64,000 bases of DNA. It comes from Cohnella fermenti (GTDB lineage: Bacteria > Bacillota > Bacilli > Paenibacillales > Paenibacillaceae). Positions 45,446-54,269 of this stretch are shown piece after piece. The stretch lies in contig NZ_SSOB01000024.1 of NCBI RefSeq assembly GCF_004801405.1, forward strand, positions 1 through 64,000. The letters run 5' to 3'. A model generated the notes under the pieces. The model was not told where the DNA came from, made no database searches, and worked only from the letters and a program-made list of their open reading frames with translations. A program made the position numbers and the translations under genes. Every line of letters begins with the position of its first letter. The stretch's first letter is position 1.

Positions 45446-45550
45446 TCCTGCGGTTCCTGTCCTGCGGTTCCTGTTCTGCGGTTACTATACAGCGAGTAAT
45501 TGCTTTGCTAAGATGAAGCCAACCTGAGATGAAGCCAACCTGAGATGAAG
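45446..45550 (+). repeat. Two short tandem repeats before the YesM-like kinase
   Basis: TCCTGCGGTTCCTG is repeated at 45446-45459 and 45460-45473, with a partial third copy to 45485. AGATGAAGCCAACCTG is repeated at 45511-45526 and 45527-45542; its third partial copy (45543-45550) contains the ATG start of the kinase gene. Confidence 0.85.
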
Positions 45551-47392
45551 TCATCTATGGCAGGCAATCCGAACATGTGGAGGCGGCTGTCCGTGAAGAT
45601 GTGGCCGAAGCGTTGGCCCGCAAGAGTCCCATTGACGTTAAAATATCGCTTGATCGTCACCTTCGTTGTGCTGCTGCTGCTTCCGTTATGTCTTGCCGTC
45701 TACTCGCTGTTCCGCAGCTTCGAATCGATTCGCCAGGACGATCTGATCGAACGCATGTCCGAGCGGATGCAGCAGGTCAATACCTCCTTAACGGACATGA
45801 TGGCGTTCGCTTACAAGACGCATACGATGCTGAACCAGGACGAGGGCCTGATTCAGGTCATGAATACGCCGGAGCGCTATGACCCCCTAGAACGGAAGAA
45901 GCTGATCGAGAGCAAGATGGCGGGCATCAACAACAGCTTCTTTTTCCACCAGACCGAGCTTTACTTCAAGCTGATCGACCACGAGGGGAATGTGTACACG
46001 TCGTATCCTCCGAATGACCGGCTATCCAACTCAATGGCCGAATTTGAGGCCTGGAAGAACAGGCTGGAGCAGTCCCCTCATTCGTACAAGTGGGTTGCGA
46101 GCGACTTGAACGACATCTACAACAATCGCGGGAACAAGCTGTTAAGCTTGTATATCATGCTGCAGGAGCAGACCAGGGGCGATTACGGACTGGCACGAAT
46201 CAGCATCGACGCGCAGGAATGGTTCAACAATACGGTTAAAAATGTGACTCCCGGACAGGAGCTTGCCGTCTTTACGAGCGACGGCGAGTCCGTTCTGCGG
46301 AGCGGAGACGCGACCGTCGGCGGCGACATCGTCGGGCGGATTGTGCGGGAGGGCCGGAGCTCGGGGTATTATCGGGACGCCGCGGCCGCTTCGCTCGTCA
46401 CGTACAGCTACCTCGACGAGCTGGATTGGTACGTCGTCAGCAGCGTCTCGCTCGGCGATCTGTGGTCGGAGCTGACCTTGCTGCGCAGCCGCTTCTTCCT
46501 GATTCTCGGGCTGCTCGTCGTCGTCTTCGTGACAGTAACCTTCTTGATTGCGGCGCGCGTCACCCGGCCCCTCTCCGTTCTCCAGAAGCGGATGGAGGAA
46601 GCGTCCGAGAAGAAGCTGAACGTAAGGCTCGATCTCAAGATGAGCTCGACGAGGGAGATCGCTTCGCTTGGCGGAAGCTTTAACCGGATGATTGACGACA
46701 TCGGCGCGCTGCTCAAGAAGCTGAAGGAGGAGGAGCGGCAGAAGCAGGCGGTCCGGTTCCAGATGCTGCTGACGCAGATGAATCCGCACTTCCTGCTCAA
46801 TACGCTCAATACGTTAAAGTGGATGGCGCGCAAGGAGAAGAATGCTCCGATGGCGGACATCTGCATCGCGCTCGGCGGCTTGCTGGAGGCAAGTCTCAAT
46901 TCGGAGCTGGAGCTGCTGCCCCTGCACGAAGAGATTCGTCTGCTGAGAGCCTATGAATCGATCCAGCGATTCCGATACCGGGACCGGTTCGCGATGACCT
47001 ATGACATCGACCCTTCGGTCACTTACGCGCTTGTGCCGAAGCTCAGCCTGCAGCCGCTTGTGGAGAATGCGATCGTCCACGGCTTCGACTCGGAGGAGCA
47101 GCACGGGACGATCGCGATTCGGGCGAGGGCGGAGGAAGGCAAGCTTGTGCTTGAGGTGCAGGATGACGGGATCGGCTTGGAGGAAGCGTCCCGCAAGCCG
47201 AAGCGGCGGAGCCGCCCGGGCATCGGCATCGGCAATGTGAAGGAACGGCTTCAGCTTCTGTACAGAGAGGATGCCGAGCTGGAGTTTGTCCCCGTAGCGA
47301 GCGGCACGCTTGTCAGAATGACGACGGCCCTGTTGGTATCAACTCCATTCTCCGAAGGAGAGATCAAGCATGTGGACGATCTATCTGGTTGA
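45545..47392 (+). CDS. YesM-type sensor histidine kinase
   Basis: A 615-residue membrane kinase typical of sugar-responsive systems in Paenibacillus. TM1 near 35-56 (LIVTFVVLLLLPLCLAVYSL), an extracellular dCache-like domain (about 57-310), TM2 near 315-338, HAMP (VTRPLSVLQKRMEEAS), then a His_kinase domain (LTQMNPHFLLNTLNTLKWMA near 408, phospho-His) and an ATPase domain (LQPLVENAIVHGF, DDGIGL, GIGIGNVKERL). The ATG is embedded in a tandem repeat and has no clear binding site; the ATG at 45557 or 45575 is also possible. The 3' end overlaps the response regulator by 23 bases. Confidence 0.9.
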   Translation: MKSSMAGNPNMWRRLSVKMWPKRWPARVPLTLKYRLIVTFVVLLLLPLCLAVYSLFRSFESIRQDDLIERMSERMQQVNTSLTDMMAFAYKTHTMLNQDEGLIQVMNTPERYDPLERKKLIESKMAGINNSFFFHQTELYFKLIDHEGNVYTSYPPNDRLSNSMAEFEAWKNRLEQSPHSYKWVASDLNDIYNNRGNKLLSLYIMLQEQTRGDYGLARISIDAQEWFNNTVKNVTPGQELAVFTSDGESVLRSGDATVGGDIVGRIVREGRSSGYYRDAAAASLVTYSYLDELDWYVVSSVSLGDLWSELTLLRSRFFLILGLLVVVFVTVTFLIAARVTRPLSVLQKRMEEASEKKLNVRLDLKMSSTREIASLGGSFNRMIDDIGALLKKLKEEERQKQAVRFQMLLTQMNPHFLLNTLNTLKWMARKEKNAPMADICIALGGLLEASLNSELELLPLHEEIRLLRAYESIQRFRYRDRFAMTYDIDPSVTYALVPKLSLQPLVENAIVHGFDSEEQHGTIAIRARAEEGKLVLEVQDDGIGLEEASRKPKRRSRPGIGIGNVKERLQLLYREDAELEFVPVASGTLVRMTTALLVSTPFSEGEIKHVDDLSG

Positions 47393-48830
47393 AGACGAAG
47401 CGTTCGTGCGCCAGGCAATCCGCGAGATTCTGGAATGGGAGACGCACGGCTTCCGAGTCGTTGGGGAAGCGGGCACCGGCAAGGATGCGCTGGCCGACAT
47501 TCGGGCGCTGCGACCCGATGTCGTCATATGCGACATCGTGATGCCGGGGATGGACGGCATCGAATTGCTCCGTCTCGTTCGGGAAGAAGGAATTCCGTGC
47601 CGCTTTATTATGCTGACGGCGATGAGCGACTTCGATTACGCGCGCAATGCATTGCAGTACGGTGCGACCAACTATTTGCTGAAGCTGTCCCTCAGCGACG
47701 ATATTTTGCTGGCGAATCTGTCCCGGATCAAGGGGGAGCTCATAAGCGAGCTGGAGCGTAAAGGCGAAGCGCTGCACCCGTTCTATTATCAGGCGTGGGC
47801 GGAGCTGCGGCGGCAGGCCGGCCTGACCGATCCGGCCGGGAAGCCTTCTGCCGTGCCGGATGACTTCCGTGCGCTCCACTTGACTGTTTATACGGTATTA
47901 AATGGGAGCGCCCCGATCACGTGGGAACAACTGATGGAAGCAGATATCGTCTCCAACGAACAATATGTGGCGGTCCACTCGTTCACGGAAGCGGGGGAGA
48001 CGGCCTTCTTCTGCTGGAGCAAACAAGCTTCCGGGGAGTTGTTGCGTGCGGGCAAGGCGGGGGAGCTCTGCGCGGCGGCAGCGGGGGGAGGCAGCCTCGA
48101 TTCGCTGACGCAGCATTGGGGACTGGCGCTCGGGCAGTTGGACCCGTGCTGGTACGAGGGCGATTCGGCTCGCGAGAGCGGTCCCGAACCGCCGATGCGC
48201 GAGCTGGAAGGGGAGCTCGTGCGCTGCTTCGAGGAACGGCACGAGACGAAGTGCCTCGAGCTGCTGGATTCGCTCTGGCGGGGGATGGACGCGGAGCGAT
48301 ACGGCCATATCGAAGTCAAGATGACGGCCGTTCGCCTCGCAGGGATGATGACGACGCTGGCGCGCGGCCGAGGGGAGCCGCAGGTGGCGGAATTGCTGGC
48401 GGAACGAACTCATCGCCAATTGCTGCAGACGATGAAGCGATGGGTTGCGGAGCTGCTGCGGCGGTTAAACGAAGAGGAAGGCCTGTTCACCGATCATCCG
48501 GACGTGAATCGGGTCATTCGGCATATGCTGGAGAACTATCGGGAGAACGTGACGGTGAAGGATATGGCGAAGCTGGCTGCGATGAACGTCGATTACTTAA
48601 GCACCTTGTTTCGCCGGAAGACCGGGCAGACGCCGGTCGCCTTCCTGCAGAATATTCGCATTGGACACGCCAAGCGGCTGCTGCGCACGACGGAGTGGAG
48701 CGTCGTCGAGGTGGCCGACCGGACGGGGTTCGCCGACGATGCGTACTTCATCAAGCTGTTCAAGCGCGAGGTCGGGCAGACGCCCAGCGCCTATCGCAAG
48801 GCGCAAGCGATCTCGGATTTGTCATATTAA
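47370..48830 (+). CDS. YesN-type response regulator, AraC output
   Basis: The partner of the preceding kinase. An N-terminal receiver domain (residues 1-120) has the acidic pair VEDEAF and the phospho-acceptor VVICDIVMPGMDG near 53-55. A 250-residue middle part of unassigned fold follows, and then an AraC DNA-binding domain (about 385-485: VTVKDMAKLAAMNVDYLSTLF, VVEVADRTGFADDAYFIKLF). ATG follows GAAGGAGAG within the kinase gene. It probably activates the binding-protein and permease genes just downstream, and perhaps the hydrolases upstream. Confidence 0.92.
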   Translation: MWTIYLVEDEAFVRQAIREILEWETHGFRVVGEAGTGKDALADIRALRPDVVICDIVMPGMDGIELLRLVREEGIPCRFIMLTAMSDFDYARNALQYGATNYLLKLSLSDDILLANLSRIKGELISELERKGEALHPFYYQAWAELRRQAGLTDPAGKPSAVPDDFRALHLTVYTVLNGSAPITWEQLMEADIVSNEQYVAVHSFTEAGETAFFCWSKQASGELLRAGKAGELCAAAAGGGSLDSLTQHWGLALGQLDPCWYEGDSARESGPEPPMRELEGELVRCFEERHETKCLELLDSLWRGMDAERYGHIEVKMTAVRLAGMMTTLARGRGEPQVAELLAERTHRQLLQTMKRWVAELLRRLNEEEGLFTDHPDVNRVIRHMLENYRENVTVKDMAKLAAMNVDYLSTLFRRKTGQTPVAFLQNIRIGHAKRLLRTTEWSVVEVADRTGFADDAYFIKLFKREVGQTPSAYRKAQAISDLSY

Positions 48831-48926
48831 CTCGTAAGATTTGACTCTGAGAGGAAGACGAGCCGGCTGATATAGTGTGAATAGAGGGAATTGCATCATC
48901 CCTTATATACACGAGGAGGTCTACGA

Positions 48927-50309
48927 ATGAAGACAAAGAAATCGTTCCATGTCGCCGCGATTGCCTTATGTACGGCCGGCACCCTGCTGCTTGCCGGCTG
49001 CGGCAGCAACGGGAACAGCGGCAACAGCGGCACGAACGACGGCGGCACGACGGCAGCCGGCTCGCCGTCGTCCGCAGCAAGCCCGTCCCAAGCGGATTCC
49101 AAGAAAGAAACGGTGAAGCTGACGATGTGGGGAGGAGTGCCGGCGGAGAACGGTCCTCAGGAAGCGGTCGACAACTGGAACAAGCTGCATCCGGACATTC
49201 AGATCGAGTATGTGCGCTTCGTCAATGACGACGCCGGCAATCTGAAGCTGGACACCGCGCTTATCTCCGGGCAGCAAGTCGACCTCTACATGAACTATGC
49301 TTACTCTACCTTGGAGAAGCGAGTCCAGGCCGGCAATGCGCTGGATCTGAGCTCCTTCAGCGAATATGACATTGACGACAAGATGGGGTCCGCCGCCTCC
49401 GCCTGGAAGATGGACGGCAAGTACTACGGCGTGCCGACGAAGAAGGGCGGCACTTACGTCTGGTTGAACAAGGACATGCTGGACGCCCAAGGGCTTGAGG
49501 TGCCGACCGACTGGACGTTGGACGACATGAGGGATTACGCGAACAAGCTCAAGAGCGATAAGGTGTGGGGACTTGCCGAAGGGGATTATTTCTTCGCGCA
49601 GTCGATCAACAGCTCCATTATGAAGCAGAGCCTGGAGATGACGAATTCGGACGGTACCTCGGCGTTCGACAATCCGTTTACGGTCAAGACGTTCGAGGTA
49701 TACCTGGACATGATGTTCACGGACAAGAGCATGATGCCTCATACCGAACAGATCACGTCGAAGCCGGCTCTGGATCAGATGTTCGTCAAGGGAGAGACGG
49801 CGATGCTGTTCTCGACGGAGCAGATCTTCCGGACAACGAACAACCTGACCGACTTCCCGCGGGACTTCAAGGTGGCTCTCGCTCCCGCGCCCAAGGTGAC
49901 TGCGGATCAGACCGATTATATTTATAACGGCGGCTTGGGAGACGTGCTGTCGATCAATCCCAAATCCAAGTACAAGGACGAGGCTTGGGAGTTCGTCAAG
50001 TGGTATGCCGATGAGGGCATGCTCCCGCTCGCCAAGGGCGGACGCCTGCCGTCCTCGAAGGATCTGGATGCGGATGAAGCCGTCAAGGTCATGTTCGAAG
50101 GGGTGGAGGACACGTACGACCTGGATTCGGTCAAGCGGGTCTTGCTCGGCGCCGATCTACCCTATGCCTTGTCGCAGCTTGACGCGAAGACGTCCTCGGA
50201 CTTCCAGGTCGTTTACGACAAGGTGTTCAGCCAGAAGCTGACGCCCGAAGAAGGCTCCAAGGAGCTCGCCCGCATCCACAATGACAACTTAAAAGCAGCC
50301 GCGAAGTGA
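48927..50309 (+). CDS. Sugar ABC transporter substrate-binding lipoprotein
   Basis: A 460-residue extracellular binding protein of the carbohydrate (CUT1) importer type. The lipobox is GTLLLAGC, followed by a Gly/Ser/Asn-rich tether and a mature domain starting KLTMWGGVP. The pattern DLYMNYAYSTLEKRV and WEFVKWYADE fits family 1 solute-binding proteins. ATG 48927 follows GAGGAGG. It is the first gene of a three-gene importer with two permeases; no ATPase is encoded, so a shared MsmX-type ATPase elsewhere is likely. The ligand is presumably an oligosaccharide released by the neighbouring hydrolases (inference). Confidence 0.9.
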   Translation: MKTKKSFHVAAIALCTAGTLLLAGCGSNGNSGNSGTNDGGTTAAGSPSSAASPSQADSKKETVKLTMWGGVPAENGPQEAVDNWNKLHPDIQIEYVRFVNDDAGNLKLDTALISGQQVDLYMNYAYSTLEKRVQAGNALDLSSFSEYDIDDKMGSAASAWKMDGKYYGVPTKKGGTYVWLNKDMLDAQGLEVPTDWTLDDMRDYANKLKSDKVWGLAEGDYFFAQSINSSIMKQSLEMTNSDGTSAFDNPFTVKTFEVYLDMMFTDKSMMPHTEQITSKPALDQMFVKGETAMLFSTEQIFRTTNNLTDFPRDFKVALAPAPKVTADQTDYIYNGGLGDVLSINPKSKYKDEAWEFVKWYADEGMLPLAKGGRLPSSKDLDADEAVKVMFEGVEDTYDLDSVKRVLLGADLPYALSQLDAKTSSDFQVVYDKVFSQKLTPEEGSKELARIHNDNLKAAAK

Positions 50310-50322
50310 TCGAAGACAAGAA

Positions 50323-50358
50323 GGAGGAGACGGGGCATGCTCCGTGCCTCCCTTTTTT
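50323..50358 (+). terminator. Intercistronic terminator or attenuator after the binding protein gene
   Basis: GGAGG...ACGG pairs with CCGT...CCTCC around GGCATGCT and is followed by TTTTTT. It sits between the binding-protein gene and the first permease gene, as is common where the binding protein is needed in excess. Confidence 0.75.
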
Positions 50359-50382
50359 ATTCCCGGAAAAGACGGTGATCCC

Positions 50383-51261
50383 ATGAGTTGGATGAAGCGG
50401 CAGCGAATGCTCGGATATGTGTTTATAGCCCCGAACGTTATCGGCATGACCGTGTTCCTGCTAGTTCCTGCCTTATTCTCGTTTTATTTGATGTTTACCG
50501 ATTGGGTGTTCTCAAGCGGCCGGGGGCCGCACTTTATCGGCTTGGACAACTTCCGCAGAATGGTCAAGGAGGAGCTGTTCTGGATCTCTCTCAAGAACAC
50601 GCTGCTCGTGATGCTTCCCGTTCCGGTTGCCGTCATCATCGGCTTCCTGATTGCCGTTATGCTCAACAACCGTGTTTATCTGACCAAGACGCTGCGCGCC
50701 TTCTTCTTCGCCCCCTACTTTACGAGCGGAATCGCGATCGCCTTCGTATGGATGGTGCTGTTCCAGCCAAGCGAAGGTCCGATCAACGCCTTCCTGCGGT
50801 CGGCGGGGATAACCGACCCGCCGCGGTGGTTCTCCTCGCCGGATACGGCGATGATCGGGATGCTCATTATGCTCACCGTAGGCGGCATCGGCTACAACAT
50901 GATCATTTATTTGGCGGCGCTGCAGGATATTTCGACCGAGCTGATGGAGGCGGCCCGAATCGACGGCGCCAAGACTCGTCATCTGATCTCCAAAGTTATC
51001 CTGCCGCTCGTCAGTCCGACGACGTTCTTCCTGCTCATCACAGGGTTTGTCGGCGCCGTCAAAGGCTTCGGCATGATCTATGCGATAACGCAGGGCGGCC
51101 CGGCCAACAGCACATCGGTGTTCTCGATTTTTGCTTATAAACAAGCTTTCCATTTCTATGAGATGGGCTACGCATCCGCCATATCGTGGACGATGTTTCT
51201 GCTGATTCTGCTCATCTCCCTGCTGCAATGGTGGGGACAGAAGAGATGGGTGCATTACTGA
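50383..51261 (+). CDS. Sugar ABC transporter permease 1
   Basis: An inner-membrane component of a CUT1-type sugar importer, MalF/LacF-like, 292 residues with six helices. The cytoplasmic EAA loop is EAARIDGAKTRHLISKVILP, the contact for the ATPase. Start chosen at ATG 50383 (MSWMKRQR); the in-frame GTG at 50344 lies in the terminator hairpin and is unlikely. The Shine-Dalgarno sequence is weak. It is 25 bases before the second permease. Confidence 0.92.
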   Translation: MSWMKRQRMLGYVFIAPNVIGMTVFLLVPALFSFYLMFTDWVFSSGRGPHFIGLDNFRRMVKEELFWISLKNTLLVMLPVPVAVIIGFLIAVMLNNRVYLTKTLRAFFFAPYFTSGIAIAFVWMVLFQPSEGPINAFLRSAGITDPPRWFSSPDTAMIGMLIMLTVGGIGYNMIIYLAALQDISTELMEAARIDGAKTRHLISKVILPLVSPTTFFLLITGFVGAVKGFGMIYAITQGGPANSTSVFSIFAYKQAFHFYEMGYASAISWTMFLLILLISLLQWWGQKRWVHY

Positions 51262-51286
51262 CCGGGAAGGGAGCATCAGCACAATC

Positions 51287-52135
51287 ATGAATGCGCAAGT
51301 TAGCCGAACGCTTCAGCGCCGGGCCGTCAAGTGGCTTAATACGATCATCATGGCTTTCTTAAGCCTGCTGCTGCTGTCGCCGATGCTGTGGATGATCAGC
51401 ACCTCGTTCAAGAAGCCGAAGGACGTCTTCACGTACCCGATCCAGTGGATTCCTCTCGACCCGGTCATGACCAATCACATCAAGGTGTGGACGACGGGCG
51501 ACGGCTTCCTGACCTTCTACCTCAACTCGTTAAAAATCTCTGCGACGCTTATGATTCTCGCCCCTTTGCTGGCGGCGCTTGCGGCGTACGGGTTCGCCAA
51601 GATCGAGTTCAAAGGCCGGAACACGATCTTCTTCCTGTATCTGTGCCTGATGATGATCCCGCAGCAGGTGCTGTTCGTTCCCAAGTTCATCATGTTCGAT
51701 TGGATGCATATCTACAACACGCATTGGGCGTTGATTCTGCCCGGCTTGTTCACGGTATTCGGCGTGTTCATGATCCGCCAGTTCTTCCTGTCCCTTCCGC
51801 AGGAGATCTCCGAAGCGGCGTTTATCGACGGTGCGGGCCATATCCGCATCTTCGCGCGGATGTTCCTGCCGCTCTCGAAGCCGGTGCTGGCTACGTTCGC
51901 TATCATCGATTTTACCTGGAACTGGAACGACTACGAGAACGCCCTGATCTTCCTGATCGACAAGAACCTGTATACGGTGCCGCTCGGCATGCAGAATTTT
52001 ATGCAGGAGGCCGGAGTCGATTACAACCTGATGATGGCCGCGGCGACGGCAAGCGTCTTGCCGCTGCTCATTGTGTTCTTCGCCGGGCAGAAGTACATTA
52101 TCCAAGGCTTCTCCAGCTCGGCGGTCAAAGGGTAA
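51287..52135 (+). CDS. Sugar ABC transporter permease 2
   Basis: The MalG/LacG-like partner permease, 282 residues with six helices. The EAA loop reads EAAFIDGAGHIRIFARMFLP. The C-terminus ends QKYIIQGFSSSAVKG, a typical MalG-type ending. ATG 51287 is preceded by AAGGGAG at a somewhat long distance. With permease 1 it forms the membrane channel of the importer. A 9-nt tandem repeat starts in its final codons. Confidence 0.93.
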   Translation: MNAQVSRTLQRRAVKWLNTIIMAFLSLLLLSPMLWMISTSFKKPKDVFTYPIQWIPLDPVMTNHIKVWTTGDGFLTFYLNSLKISATLMILAPLLAALAAYGFAKIEFKGRNTIFFLYLCLMMIPQQVLFVPKFIMFDWMHIYNTHWALILPGLFTVFGVFMIRQFFLSLPQEISEAAFIDGAGHIRIFARMFLPLSKPVLATFAIIDFTWNWNDYENALIFLIDKNLYTVPLGMQNFMQEAGVDYNLMMAAATASVLPLLIVFFAGQKYIIQGFSSSAVKG

Positions 52136-52174
52136 GAGGGGCAAGAAGGGTAAGAAGGGTAACAAGGGTGATCG
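52130..52174 (+). repeat. 9-nt tandem repeat at the permease 2 stop
   Basis: Five imperfect 9-base units (GGGTAAGAG, GGGCAAGAA, GGGTAAGAA, GGGTAACAA, GGGTGATCG) run on from the last codons of permease 2. The stop codon TAA is inside the first unit. Confidence 0.8.
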
Positions 52175-52188
52175 ATCCGGGAAGCGGA

Positions 52189-52232
52189 AACAAGCTCCTG
52201 AACTTGTCCTTGGGACGGTTCAAGAGCTTGTT
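52189..52232. terminator. Hairpin between convergent genes
   Basis: Fifteen-base arms AACAAGCTCcTGAAC and GTTCAaGAGCTTGTT, with one mismatch, enclose TTGTCCTTGGGACG. There is no T-run on either side, but the position between convergent genes suggests a bidirectional stop. The core 52198-52221 is nearly identical to that of the tRNA terminator at 7154-7177. Confidence 0.6.
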
Positions 52233-52241
52233 GATTGTCAT

Positions 52242-54269
52242 TCACAGGAGGCCGGAAGCCATAACCTCTGCAATCGGACGGTCGGACTGCGTTTCGTAGA
52301 TCGGATTGCCGTTGTTTGTTATGATAAATTTGTTGTTTTTATATCGAATCTCGAGCCCCTTTACGGATAAATAACGGTCTGCCCATGTGCCCAAGACATC
52401 CTGCAGCAGCTCGATGGCGTGCTTGGATTTAAGCTGCTCGCAGAGTGCCGTGAGGAAGACGCCATAACTGTAGCCGTTCGTGGATTTGTTGGGAACAAGA
52501 ATCATCTCCCCGTCGATCTCGCGCAGCCTGTAGTGGGAAGCGCTCATCTCGTTAAACAGCGCAGGGACAAGGATAAAGCAGTAACGCCAATCGGATTGGG
52601 GGACCGTTGCGCCAGCCAGCAGCGCCTTCAACTCCCCCTCGACATCGGCAGCATCCGCAATGGCGTCAAGCAACCGTTTAACGATGGCTCCATGATTGGA
52701 GAACAACCGCTTTAAGCTGGGCGTACTGGCGGCTTCGTTGGGATCGTTCACGCACAAGGTTCGGTAAGCGCCAACCGGCAGCGTATAATCGCCCAAGGAC
52801 AGAAGCGCCTGCCGCAGAAGGTTGCCATGGATGGGCCCCGTATGACCGATGAGCGCGGATATTTTGGTCCAATACCGGACAAACGAGTTTTTGTCGTGCA
52901 GATTGTCGGGCCCAATGGAGTAATGAAGGGCAGAGCGGATTTGCCCGCTGAAGTAGGGATGCTCCTCGGCGTCGTAGATCGCTTGGGCGAATGCTGCGTC
53001 GCCGGCAATCAGTTTGGCTTTCTCTTGCTCTTCCTTCACTTGCTCGGACGAGAACCCGACGATCGATCCGCCTTGGGCGAAGCAGTCAAGCAAGGAATCC
53101 CAGTGCTTGGCCGCATGGTTTATCCCTTCTACCGCGCGATGATAGAGTGAAATCTCGTCGATAGTCGAATTAAGCGTCAGGTTCTTCATGATCCGAAGCC
53201 ATTGTTCGTAAGACTCTTCCTTGATTCCCTTGGATGAATGGAAGTACGTTGTTATCGCATGGAAGATGACCCTGTCCTGATAATTCCGATTGGCGGACAA
53301 TGCTTTGAAAACAAGCCGATGCGTAATCGCGTCATTTAAGTTCGAGCACAAGTAGGTTAGGGTATTGTAAGCGGCCTCGAATACATCCGCGCTTATCCGA
53401 TCGTAACTCAAGCCTCGTTCCCAATTGCTTGACTGTACCAGCAGTCCCTTGTTGATCAGAATCTCGCCGAAGAACGCAAGGAACGTCTGGTCGAAGCTCT
53501 TCTGACTGTTGGCCCAAAACAAGTCTGTCCATTCGCGATCGAAGCGCTGCTCGAAATCGACGGTCATCGGCAGCTTCAGCTTCTGAAGCCGTCCAATCAA
53601 TTGCGCTTTGAAATTCTCAAAAGGCGTCAACGGCTTGCCGCGGGAGTTCAGCTTGATATAGAGGCTATCCTCCATTCCGAGCTCCTTCATCTCCAGAAAC
53701 TTAAATACAACGGGCTCGAACGCCGGATTGGAGAGGCAGTGGGCAAGGTTGTCCGCCTCGCAGAACGCTTGCTTGATATCGTCAAGCATCGTAAGCGCGG
53801 ATTGGATGGTCGGGTCGTACTTCCATCCGGCGACGAACCATTCCGAATCTTCGATTTCGGCGGAAGGCGCAGCCGCATCTGTGAACACGGCGCTTCGATG
53901 CAGGGTCAGCTTTTCCAGAAAGTCGCGCGAGCTTGTCCTTGTCTCATAGGAGAACTTCTTGAAGAGCTCGGTTCGGGAAGGGTCGTCGGCAAACGCGTAA
54001 ATATGCAGCAGAAAAAGCGTTGTAAGCCGCTGCTGCCCGTCGATGGGGATGAAGGTATCCCCTTCGACCTTGCCGTATACGAAGTTGAGTTCAACGGGAT
54101 TTTTTTGTTCCCGGATCGCCGTTCGGATGTCCGCAAGCAGCGTTTCGCGCACGATGGTCGTGTCGGGGTCTTGACGTCCCTGGGCATAATCGCGCTGGAC
54201 AATCGGAATTTCCACGCGAAATTCAGCAAGCAGCTTCAGCAGCGTGTTTACGGGGTGCTCCGCCATCAT
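52242..54269 (-). CDS. DUF262-domain protein (GmrSD-like system, second gene)
   Basis: A 675-residue protein whose first 200 residues form a DUF262/ParB-like nucleotide-hydrolase domain: PIVQRDYAQGRQ and the signature FIPIDGQQRLTTLFLLHIY. The remaining 470 residues are mostly helical, and no HNH/DUF1524 motif is visible in them. DUF262 proteins such as GmrS/GmrD, SspE and BrxU hydrolyse nucleotides to control DNA cleavage of modified phage DNA. Its ATG overlaps the stop of the upstream DUF262 gene (ATGA), so the two are translated together. GC is lower than in flanking housekeeping genes, suggesting acquisition. Confidence 0.8.
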   Translation of the reverse strand: MMAEHPVNTLLKLLAEFRVEIPIVQRDYAQGRQDPDTTIVRETLLADIRTAIREQKNPVELNFVYGKVEGDTFIPIDGQQRLTTLFLLHIYAFADDPSRTELFKKFSYETRTSSRDFLEKLTLHRSAVFTDAAAPSAEIEDSEWFVAGWKYDPTIQSALTMLDDIKQAFCEADNLAHCLSNPAFEPVVFKFLEMKELGMEDSLYIKLNSRGKPLTPFENFKAQLIGRLQKLKLPMTVDFEQRFDREWTDLFWANSQKSFDQTFLAFFGEILINKGLLVQSSNWERGLSYDRISADVFEAAYNTLTYLCSNLNDAITHRLVFKALSANRNYQDRVIFHAITTYFHSSKGIKEESYEQWLRIMKNLTLNSTIDEISLYHRAVEGINHAAKHWDSLLDCFAQGGSIVGFSSEQVKEEQEKAKLIAGDAAFAQAIYDAEEHPYFSGQIRSALHYSIGPDNLHDKNSFVRYWTKISALIGHTGPIHGNLLRQALLSLGDYTLPVGAYRTLCVNDPNEAASTPSLKRLFSNHGAIVKRLLDAIADAADVEGELKALLAGATVPQSDWRYCFILVPALFNEMSASHYRLREIDGEMILVPNKSTNGYSYGVFLTALCEQLKSKHAIELLQDVLGTWADRYLSVKGLEIRYKNNKFIITNNGNPIYETQSDRPIAEVMASGLL

